The translations under genes were made by a program, and so were the position numbers. A DNA stretch of 8,465 bases from Sporichthyaceae bacterium (lineage in GTDB: Bacteria > Actinomycetota > Actinomycetes > JACCYY01). Under the pieces are notes generated by a model, which did no database searches, was not told the DNA's origin, and saw nothing but the letters and a program-made list of their open reading frames with translations. Numbering within the stretch: position 1 is the stretch's first letter; each line of letters opens with the position of its first letter. The DNA lies in NCBI GenBank assembly GCA_013696235.1, contig JACCYY010000273.1, positions 1 through 8,465 of the forward strand. The letters run 5' to 3'. Positions 1 to 5,020 of this stretch are shown piece after piece.

Positions 1-127
1 GTTCAGCTCGACCAAGACGATCGACATGCACATGTCGTGGCTGCGCCGAAAGCTCGGCGACAGCGCGCACGACCCGCGGTACATCACGACGATCCGCGGC
101 GTCGGGTTCCGCTTCGAGCGCACGTGA
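1..127 (+). CDS. OmpR/PhoB-family response regulator, C-terminal fragment
   Basis: The reading frame enters from the left edge (first full codon at base 2) and ends at TGA 125-127, giving the last 41 residues of a protein. The residues STKTIDMHMSWLRRKLGD followed by RYITTIRGVGFRFE are the recognition helix and C-terminal beta-hairpin wing of the winged-helix DNA-binding domain of OmpR/PhoB-type response regulators. The family pattern is V..HI..LR.KLG, then I.TVRG.GYRF. The receiver domain lies outside the window, so the signal sensed and the regulon cannot be inferred. It converges on the GtrA gene with a 9-nt gap, so the two are not co-transcribed. The family call is firm; the specific regulator is unknown. 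Confidence 0.9.
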   Translation, partial: FSSTKTIDMHMSWLRRKLGDSAHDPRYITTIRGVGFRFERT

Positions 128-136
128 TCGTCAGGG

Positions 137-625
137 TCAGTACGGCGTGGTGGTGGTCCGCTCGAGCGCCTCGTCGGTCTCGGCCGGGTCGGGCAGCCGC
201 GGGAACACCCACGTCCGGTACGCCCAGAAGCGGAACAACGTGCCGAACACCACCCCGACACCGTTCCCCGCGATGTTCTCGGCCAGCTGGCCCTCGTAGC
301 CGAGGACGTACACACCGAAGCCGAGGCAGACCAGCTGGATCGCCAGGCCAGCACCGTTGACCAGGGCGAACATCACGTACTCGCGCCGGACGCCGTGGCG
401 CCGGCGGTCGCGCCAGGTCCAGTACCGGTTGCCCGCGTAGGCGACCGTCACCGCGACCATCGTCGCCAGTGCCTTGGAGGTCAGCGGACCGAGCTCGACA
501 CCGAACCGCAGCAGGTTGAACAGGCCTACATCGACCACGTACGCGACCGCGCCGACCGTGCCGAACTTGCCGACCTCCTCGGCGAGCCCGGAAAGCCGCG
601 TGCGCAGGGCGGTCACGGTCGGCAC
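137..625 (-). CDS. GtrA-family four-helix membrane protein
   Basis: A 162-residue integral membrane protein of the GtrA (DPMS_TM) family. Four hydrophobic segments lie at about residues 21-42, 49-65, 84-108 and 114-136. The family hallmarks are NRYWTW (66-71) after helix 2 and FRFWAYRTWVF (131-141) at the end of helix 4. Family members are thought to help move or present polyprenyl-linked sugars across the membrane for surface polysaccharide modification; the substrate here is unknown. The length is normal for the family. The start is GTG 623-625. A GTG three codons later (614-616) is equally plausible because the only purine-rich stretch, GGAG, is 1 nt from the first and 10 nt from the second. 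It lies 45 nt downstream of the deaminase gene on the same strand and is probably co-transcribed with it. A GtrA gene beside purK is a recurring actinobacterial arrangement (from memory). Confidence 0.9.
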   Translation of the reverse strand: MPTVTALRTRLSGLAEEVGKFGTVGAVAYVVDVGLFNLLRFGVELGPLTSKALATMVAVTVAYAGNRYWTWRDRRRHGVRREYVMFALVNGAGLAIQLVCLGFGVYVLGYEGQLAENIAGNGVGVVFGTLFRFWAYRTWVFPRLPDPAETDEALERTTTTPY

Positions 626-670
626 GCTCCAGTCGCTCGGCGTCGGCTTCGGTGGTTCGGCCGCGACAGC

Positions 671-1732
671 CTACGTCGACCGGTGCGCGGGGGTTGTCCG
701 CGCGACGTGCCCGGCCTCGTACGCGTTGATCTCGGCCAGCAGCTCGCGCTTGCCGACACCGCTGCGGAAGGACGACCGCACGGCGGTCCGGGCCAGCTCG
801 ACCAGCCCGCGCTGATCGACGTCGAAGACGTCGTGGACCAGTTGGTACTCACCGCACAAGCTGGTGGCGAACATGCCTGGGTCGTCGGAGTTGAGCGTCA
901 CGGTCACGCCTGCGTCGCGCAGCGCGCGGAACGGGTGGTCCTCGATCCGGTCGACCGCCCGGGTCCGCAGGTTCGACGTCGGGCACACCTCGAGCGGGAC
1001 ACCGTGCTCGGCCAGGTGCGCCAGGAGCGCCGGGTCCCGGACCGACGAGATGCCGTGCCCGATGCGATCTGCGCCGAGGTCGTGCAGCGCCTCCCAGACC
1101 GTCGCCGGGCCGGTCGTCTCACCGGCGTGCGGGACGCTGGCCAGGCCGAGCGCCCGGGCTCGCCCGAACACCTCGGCGAACTGCGCCCGGCCGACGCCCT
1201 GCTCCGGGCCGCCGAGCCCGAAGCCGATGCTGCCGACGGGTGCGTGCTGCTCCACCCAGTCGATCGTGCGCAAGCCCGACGGCAGGCCCAGCTCACCGGG
1301 GATGTCGAAGATCCAGGCCAGCTCGACCCCGTGCTCGGCCAGCGCTCGCTCGCGTCCTCGCGTGTACGCGGCGGCGACGTCCTCGGCCGGGATGCCGACC
1401 ACCAGGTGGCTGTCCGGCGTCGCGGTGACCTCGGCGTACCGGATCTGCTGGTCGGCCATGTCCGCGGCGATCCCGACGACGAGCGACTCGATGTCCGCGC
1501 CCGTACGGACGAGGGAGTTCACCGCGATGTAGACCTCGATGAAGTGCGCGAAGTCGGTGAACTCGTAGAACGCCCGGAGCGCCTCCTCGTCGCACGGCAC
1601 CCCGGCGTCCGGGTGCCGGTTGGCGAGCTCGAGCACCGTCGGCACCGACGCCGACCCCACCAGGTGCACGTGCAGCTCCGCCTTCGGCAGCCCCGCGATG
1701 AACGTGTGGGCGTCGGAGGCCGTCGTCGTCAC
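671..1732 (-). CDS. Adenosine deaminase-superfamily hydrolase, probable 6-aminodeoxyfutalosine deaminase
   Basis: A 353-residue zinc-dependent amidohydrolase of the adenosine/AMP deaminase family (COG1816). The active site is complete: metal ligands H21 and H23 in the HVH motif, H202 in HAGE and D283 in NSDDP, with catalytic E205 (HAGE), H226 (RIGHG) and the second aspartate D284. FGLGGPE at 171-177 matches the substrate-binding loop of the family. True adenosine deaminases read HxHLDG after the first motif, and that aspartate contacts the ribose 5'-OH (Asp19 in mouse ADA). Here the residue is V25 (HVHLVGS), which argues against plain adenosine. The stretches ELANRHPD, FTDFAHFIEVY, FDIPGE and PHAGETTGP resemble, from memory, the Streptomyces avermitilis Sav2595-type enzymes that deaminate 6-aminodeoxyfutalosine in the futalosine menaquinone pathway. 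The start is GTG 1730-1732; an in-frame TGA at 1745-1747 excludes a longer form. The Shine-Dalgarno is weak. The superfamily is certain; the substrate is an inference (about 0.65). Confidence 0.85.
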   Translation of the reverse strand: MTTTASDAHTFIAGLPKAELHVHLVGSASVPTVLELANRHPDAGVPCDEEALRAFYEFTDFAHFIEVYIAVNSLVRTGADIESLVVGIAADMADQQIRYAEVTATPDSHLVVGIPAEDVAAAYTRGRERALAEHGVELAWIFDIPGELGLPSGLRTIDWVEQHAPVGSIGFGLGGPEQGVGRAQFAEVFGRARALGLASVPHAGETTGPATVWEALHDLGADRIGHGISSVRDPALLAHLAEHGVPLEVCPTSNLRTRAVDRIEDHPFRALRDAGVTVTLNSDDPGMFATSLCGEYQLVHDVFDVDQRGLVELARTAVRSSFRSGVGKRELLAEINAYEAGHVARTTPAHRST

Positions 1733-1834
1733 GGCAGCACACTCTCACCACCGCCGAATCGACGTCGAATGGTCACGAGCCGCTGATCTGAGTCGGCGGG
1801 GGACGCCGGAACTGCCCACTCGAAGGGGGATGGC

Positions 1835-1840
1835 TAGCAT
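1835..1840 (+). promoter_or_regulatory. Probable -10 box of a leaderless purK promoter
   Basis: TAGCAT fits the actinobacterial housekeeping -10 consensus TANNNT and ends exactly 7 nt before GTG 1848-1850. That is the spacing expected if transcription begins on the start codon. The dinucleotide TA does not occur anywhere in 1733-1829, so no other TANNNT box exists in the intergenic region on either strand. A weak -35 candidate (CTGCCC, 1812-1817) sits 17 nt upstream. No transcript data are available; this is inference from sequence. Confidence 0.5.
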
Positions 1841-1847
1841 CGCGACC

Positions 1848-3038
1848 GTGGCTGCGGAGACCGGGACGGCCGTCCGGCTGGCCGCCGGCGCCGACGAGGT
1901 TGACCGGTCGACGGTGGTGGGAATGGTCGGCGGGGGACAGCTCGCGCGGATGTCCCAGCCGGCCGCGATCGGGCTCGGGATCACCCTGCGGGTGCTCGCC
2001 GAGCGGGCCGACGACTGCGCGGCCCAGGTCGTGCCGGGCACCATGGTCGGCGCGCACACCGATCTGACCGCGCTCAGCGCGTTCGCGCAGGGCTGTGACG
2101 TCCTCACGTTCGACCACGAGCACGTGCCGGCCGGCCACCTCGACGTGCTCGAGCGGAGTGGCCACACGATCCGTCCCGGCCGCGCCGCTCTCGTCCACGC
2201 GCAGGACAAGGCGGTCATGCGCGAGCGCCTGGCCGCGATCGGTGTCCCGGGTCCGGTGAGCCGGGTCGTACGGGATGCTCGCGACGCCTCGGCGTTCGCG
2301 GAGGAGGTCGGGTGGCCGCTCGTGCTCAAGACGCCGCGCGGGGGCTACGACGGCAAGGGAGTCCGGGTGGTCGAGGACGAGCGCGGCACCGCCGACGCGT
2401 TCGACCGGGCGACCGGGGTGCTGCTCGCCGAGGTGTACGTCGAGTTCACCCGTGAGCTCGCGGTGCTGGTGGCCCGGTCGCCGCTCGGTCAGGCGGTTGC
2501 CTACCCGGTCGTCGAGACGGTTCAGGTCGACAGGGTCTGCCATGAGGTGCTCGCGCCGGCGCCGGCCCTCGACGCGAGGACGGCGGTGGCGGCTCAGCAC
2601 GCCGCGCTGAGCGTCGCGCACCAGCTCGGGGTGACCGGAGTGCTCGCCGTCGAGATGTTCCAGACCGCGGACGGCTTTTTCGTCAACGAGCTGGCGATGC
2701 GCCCGCACAACAGCGGGCACTGGACGATCGAAGGTGCGGTGACCAGCCAGTTCGAGCAGCACCTCCGAGCCGTCCTCGACCTGCCGCTCGGCTCGCCGCG
2801 GCTGGTCGCGCCGGCGGCGGTGATGGTGAACGTCCTCGGTGGCCGGCGCGCAGACCTCGGCACCGGGCTCGGCCACGTGCTCGCTCGCGACCCGGAGCTG
2901 CACGTGCACCTGTACGGCAAGGTGGTGCGACCGGGCCGGAAGGTCGGGCACGTCACCCTTCTCGGTGACGACGCGGGCGACCTGCGCGAACGCGCCTGCG
3001 AGGCCGCCGCATACCTGCAGGGAGACAGCGATGCTTGA
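1848..3038 (+). CDS. purK: N5-carboxyaminoimidazole ribonucleotide synthase PurK
   Basis: A 396-residue ATP-grasp enzyme that makes N5-CAIR from AIR, ATP and bicarbonate in de novo purine synthesis; the neighbouring PurE then rearranges the product. Visible motifs are the N-terminal [11 protein letters not shown] (25-35), FDHEHVP (88-94), the ATP-grasp lysine and glycine-rich loop [11 protein letters not shown] (161-171), the metal/substrate segment [13 protein letters not shown] (280-292), and the C-terminal YGK (356-358) and GHVT (367-370). The domains are complete and the length is normal. The start is uncertain. ATG 1830 has its purine run (AAGGGGG) directly abutting it, which is a poor distance. 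GTG 1848 lies 7 nt after a TAGCAT -10 box and suits a leaderless mRNA, so it is preferred. Either start leaves a short non-conserved N-terminal extension before the Rossmann-like fold. The gene overlaps purE by 8 nt, indicating translational coupling. Confidence 0.95.
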   Translation: MAAETGTAVRLAAGADEVDRSTVVGMVGGGQLARMSQPAAIGLGITLRVLAERADDCAAQVVPGTMVGAHTDLTALSAFAQGCDVLTFDHEHVPAGHLDVLERSGHTIRPGRAALVHAQDKAVMRERLAAIGVPGPVSRVVRDARDASAFAEEVGWPLVLKTPRGGYDGKGVRVVEDERGTADAFDRATGVLLAEVYVEFTRELAVLVARSPLGQAVAYPVVETVQVDRVCHEVLAPAPALDARTAVAAQHAALSVAHQLGVTGVLAVEMFQTADGFFVNELAMRPHNSGHWTIEGAVTSQFEQHLRAVLDLPLGSPRLVAPAAVMVNVLGGRRADLGTGLGHVLARDPELHVHLYGKVVRPGRKVGHVTLLGDDAGDLRERACEAAAYLQGDSDA

Positions 3039-3579
3039 GCGACCCGAGCCGGTCGTGCCGCTGGTCGGAGTGGTCATGGGCTCGGACTCCGACTGGCGCG
3101 TGATGGAGGCGGCCGCGGCCGCGCTCGAGGAGTTCGACGTGCCGTACGAGGTCGACGTGGTGTCCGCCCACCGGACGCCGCGGGAGATGATCGCGTACGG
3201 GACTGACGCCGCCGGCCGCGGGCTGGCGGTGATCATCGCCGGCGCCGGCGGGGCCGCGCACCTGCCCGGGATGCTCGCCGCGGTCACCCCGCTGCCGGTG
3301 ATCGGCGTGCCCGTGCCGCTGGCCACGCTGGACGGGCTGGACTCGCTGCTCTCGATCGTGCAGATGCCCGCCGGCGTGCCGGTGGCGACGGTGGCCATCG
3401 GCGGCGCCCGGAACGCCGGCCTGCTCGCGGTCCGGATCCTGGCGACCCGCGATCGTGGGCTGCGCGCGAAGATGGAGGCGTTCCAGGCCGCGCTCGCGAC
3501 CGAGGCCGGTGCCAAGGGCAGCCGGTTGCGCGGACGCGCGCGCGGGGACGAGCCTGACCGCGCACCAGGGAGGGAGTGA
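3031..3579 (+). CDS. purE: N5-carboxyaminoimidazole ribonucleotide mutase PurE (class I)
   Basis: A 182-residue class I PurE. It moves the carboxylate of N5-CAIR (the PurK product) to carbon 4, giving CAIR. Signature elements are MGSDSDW (16-22), SAHRTP (45-50) with the catalytic His47, [12 protein letters not shown] (70-81) and [17 protein letters not shown] leading to ARNAGLLA. The enzyme normally works as an octamer in the cytoplasm. The final 20 or so residues are basic and acidic, low in complexity, and extend a little past the conserved fold. The start is ATG 3031, with GGGAG at 3020-3024 6 nt away and an 8-nt overlap with the purK 3' end. The presence of PurK indicates the bacterial N5-CAIR route rather than the direct AIR carboxylase route. 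Confidence 0.96.
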   Translation: MLERPEPVVPLVGVVMGSDSDWRVMEAAAAALEEFDVPYEVDVVSAHRTPREMIAYGTDAAGRGLAVIIAGAGGAAHLPGMLAAVTPLPVIGVPVPLATLDGLDSLLSIVQMPAGVPVATVAIGGARNAGLLAVRILATRDRGLRAKMEAFQAALATEAGAKGSRLRGRARGDEPDRAPGRE

Positions 3580-3582
3580 GCG

Positions 3583-4737
3583 ATGGGCGACTTCGACCTG
3601 TTCCGGCTCTCGGCGGAGCACGAGGCGATCCGGGCAGCGGTCCGCGACCTCTGCGACGACAAGGTCGCTCCGTACGCGGCCGAGGTGGACGAGCGCAGCG
3701 AGTTCCCGCAGCAGGCCTACGACGCGCTGCGCGCCTCGGACTTCCACGCGCCGCACGTCCCCGAGGCGTACGGCGGTGCCGGCGCCGACGCGCTGGCCAC
3801 CTGCATCGTGATCGAGGAGGTCGCCCGCGCCTGCGCCTCGTCCTCGCTCATCCCGGCGGTGAACAAGCTCGGCTCGCTGCCGATCATGATCGCCGGGTCG
3901 GCCGAGATCAAGGAGCGCTACCTCCCACCGCTGGCCCGCGGCGAGGCGATGTTCTCGTACGCGCTGTCCGAGCCCGAGGCCGGCAGCGATGCGGGCGGGA
4001 TGCGCACGACGGCCGTGCGCGACGGCGACACCTATGTCCTGAACGGCGCCAAGCGCTGGATCACCAACGCCGGCGTCTCGGACTTCTACACCGTCATGGC
4101 GGTCACCGAGCCGGGAATCGGGACCAGGGGCATCTCGGCGTTCGTGGTCGAGTCCAACGACGCGGGTTTCTCGATCGGCGCGCTGGAGAAGAAGCTCGGG
4201 ATCAAGGGCTCCCCGACCCGGGAGCTCTACTTCGACACCTGCCGGATCCCGGCCGACCGCCTGGTCGGAGCTGAGGGAACCGGTTTCCAGACCGCCATGG
4301 CGACGCTCGACCACACGCGCATCACGATCGCCGCGCAGGCGGTGGGCATCGCGCAGGGCGCCCTGGACTACGCGCTCGGCTACGTCAAGGAGCGCCAGCA
4401 GTTCGGCCAGGCGGTTGCTGAGTTCCAGGGCGTCCAGTTCATGTTGGCCGACATGGGGATGAAGCTCGAGGCGGCCAGGTCCCTGACGTACGTCGCCGCG
4501 GCGAAGTCCGAGCGCGGCGACGCCGATCTGACGTACTTCGGTGCCGCGGCGAAGTGCCTCTCGTCCGACGTCGCCATGGAGATCACCACCGACGCGGTCC
4601 AGCTGCTCGGCGGCTACGGCTACGTCAAGGACTACCCGGTCGAGCGGATGATGCGCGACGCCAAGATCACCCAGATCTACGAGGGCACGAACCAGGTCCA
4701 GCGGATCGTCATGGCCCGACAGCTGCTGCGCGGGTAG
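3583..4737 (+). CDS. Acyl-CoA dehydrogenase (short-/branched-chain type)
   Basis: A 384-residue FAD-dependent acyl-CoA dehydrogenase that makes the trans-2,3 double bond of acyl-CoA thioesters and passes electrons to ETF. In order: an N-terminal helical domain; the flavin-binding signature YALSEPEAGSDAGGM (126-140); GAKRWITNAG (155-164); the middle beta-domain with KLGIKGSPTRELYFD (204-218); ERQQFGQAVAEFQGVQFMLADM (270-291); and the C-terminal signature LLGGYGYVKDYPVERMMRDA (341-360). The likely catalytic base is E367 in IYEGTNQ, the position used by short- and medium-chain enzymes. The start ATG 3583 is 3 nt after purE, with GGGAGGGAG at 3568-3576 as ribosome site. A dehydrogenase at this place in the purKE operon recalls M. 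tuberculosis fadE25, also next to purE (from memory). The exact acyl substrate cannot be read from sequence. No defect is visible. Confidence 0.95.
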   Translation: MGDFDLFRLSAEHEAIRAAVRDLCDDKVAPYAAEVDERSEFPQQAYDALRASDFHAPHVPEAYGGAGADALATCIVIEEVARACASSSLIPAVNKLGSLPIMIAGSAEIKERYLPPLARGEAMFSYALSEPEAGSDAGGMRTTAVRDGDTYVLNGAKRWITNAGVSDFYTVMAVTEPGIGTRGISAFVVESNDAGFSIGALEKKLGIKGSPTRELYFDTCRIPADRLVGAEGTGFQTAMATLDHTRITIAAQAVGIAQGALDYALGYVKERQQFGQAVAEFQGVQFMLADMGMKLEAARSLTYVAAAKSERGDADLTYFGAAAKCLSSDVAMEITTDAVQLLGGYGYVKDYPVERMMRDAKITQIYEGTNQVQRIVMARQLLRG

Positions 4738-4748
4738 ACCGCCGCGAA

Positions 4749-4765
4749 CCCGGGTGTACACCGGG
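4749..4765 (+). terminator. Small GC hairpin / GGTGTACACC palindrome after the acyl-CoA dehydrogenase gene
   Basis: CCCGG (4749-4753) pairs with CCGGG (4761-4765) around a 7-nt loop, 11 nt after the dehydrogenase stop. No U-tract follows; the next bases are cytosines. The same bases contain the perfect 10-bp palindrome GGTGTACACC (4753-4762), so this could instead be a transcription-factor site. With only five stem pairs it would be a weak terminator. The function is unproven. Confidence 0.35.
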
Positions 4766-4783
4766 CCCCCAACCGATGAGAAC

Positions 4784-4791
4784 AGGTGATC
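4784..4791 (+). promoter_or_regulatory. Extended Shine-Dalgarno of the small secreted ORF
   Basis: AGGTGATC is exactly complementary to part of the conserved 16S rRNA 3' end (GATCACCT). It stands 4 nt before ATG 4796, with the AGG core 9 nt away. This eight-base match is longer than the matches in front of most other genes in the window, and it is the main reason for treating the 50-codon ORF as translated. Confidence 0.6.
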
Positions 4792-4795
4792 GGTC

Positions 4796-4948
4796 ATGGC
4801 TCGACGACGCATGGCGGTCTTTCGGATGCTCACGGCAGTCCCGGTTGTCGCGCTGCTCGCGGCCGCCGTGCCGCCGAGTGCCGCCGCGGCGGAGGATCTG
4901 GCGTCCGAAGCCCGCGAGGCAACTCTCCGGGCGCGCCGTTCGTCGTGA
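4796..4948 (+). CDS. Small putative secreted or membrane-anchored peptide (50 aa)
   Basis: ATG 4796 to TGA 4946-4948 encodes 50 residues that I do not recognise as any family. The N-terminus has the three parts of a Sec signal peptide: a basic start (MARRRMAVFR), a hydrophobic core (residues 11-25, rich in L, V and A) and an AxA-type cleavage region, PPSAAAA, at 26-32. Cleavage there would release a charged mature peptide of only about 18 residues. An 8-base Shine-Dalgarno match precedes it. Third codon positions are about three-quarters G or C, lower than in neighbouring genes. The stop codon is also the first paired bases of a long inverted repeat. It lies between the acyl-CoA dehydrogenase and LCP genes. 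It could be a real small exported peptide, an uncleaved membrane peptide, a leader for downstream control, or the surviving 5' end of a decayed secreted-protein gene. Confidence 0.45.
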   Translation: MARRRMAVFRMLTAVPVVALLAAAVPPSAAAAEDLASEAREATLRARRSS

Positions 4949-4975
4949 TACTTGTCCGGGCCCGGACGAGTATCA
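4946..4975 (+). terminator. 30-nt inverted repeat (strong hairpin) at the stop of the small ORF
   Basis: The left arm TGATACTTGTCCGGG (4946-4960) and right arm CCCGGACGAGTATCA (4961-4975) are reverse complements except for one position, which in RNA is a U-G wobble. An RNA hairpin of about 13 pairs with a 4-nt GGCC loop would form. The repeat begins on the TGA of the small ORF and ends 45 nt before the LCP start. No U-run follows, as is common for actinobacterial intrinsic terminators. A palindromic operator for the LCP gene is the main alternative. Confidence 0.6.
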
Positions 4976-5010
4976 GGGCCTGCGCTCGATGACGAGTTGC
5001 GCGACGACCC

Positions 5011-5017
5011 GAGGAGG
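5011..5017 (+). promoter_or_regulatory. Ribosome binding site deciding the LCP start
   Basis: GAGGAGG stands 3 nt before GTG 5021, the best Shine-Dalgarno in the region. It selects this GTG over the upstream in-frame TTG at 4952, which lies inside the inverted repeat and has no ribosome site. Confidence 0.65.
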
Positions 5018-5020
5018 ACC

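Noticed and set aside
626..673. Deaminase and GtrA genes are in the same frame with no stop between them after the TAG at 671-673
   Set aside because: A readthrough fusion is conceivable, but an open 15-codon gap is expected by chance at this GC content and no readthrough signal was seen.
395..1786. Plus-strand open frame of 463 codons across the GtrA and deaminase genes
   Set aside because: Arg/Asp/Val-rich shadow of the deaminase gene, whose catalytic motifs are all present on the other strand.
1620..1829. Upstream extension of the purK reading frame
   Set aside because: It would overlap the divergent deaminase coding region and add residues unlike PurK. Conserved PurK sequence begins well after 1848.
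4786..4992. Overlapping 68-codon frame beginning at ATC-adjacent GTG/ATG near 4786
   Set aside because: Its translation is Arg/Gly/Ser-rich without a signal peptide or motif, and it runs through the inverted repeat. The frame starting at ATG 4796 has the matching Shine-Dalgarno spacing.
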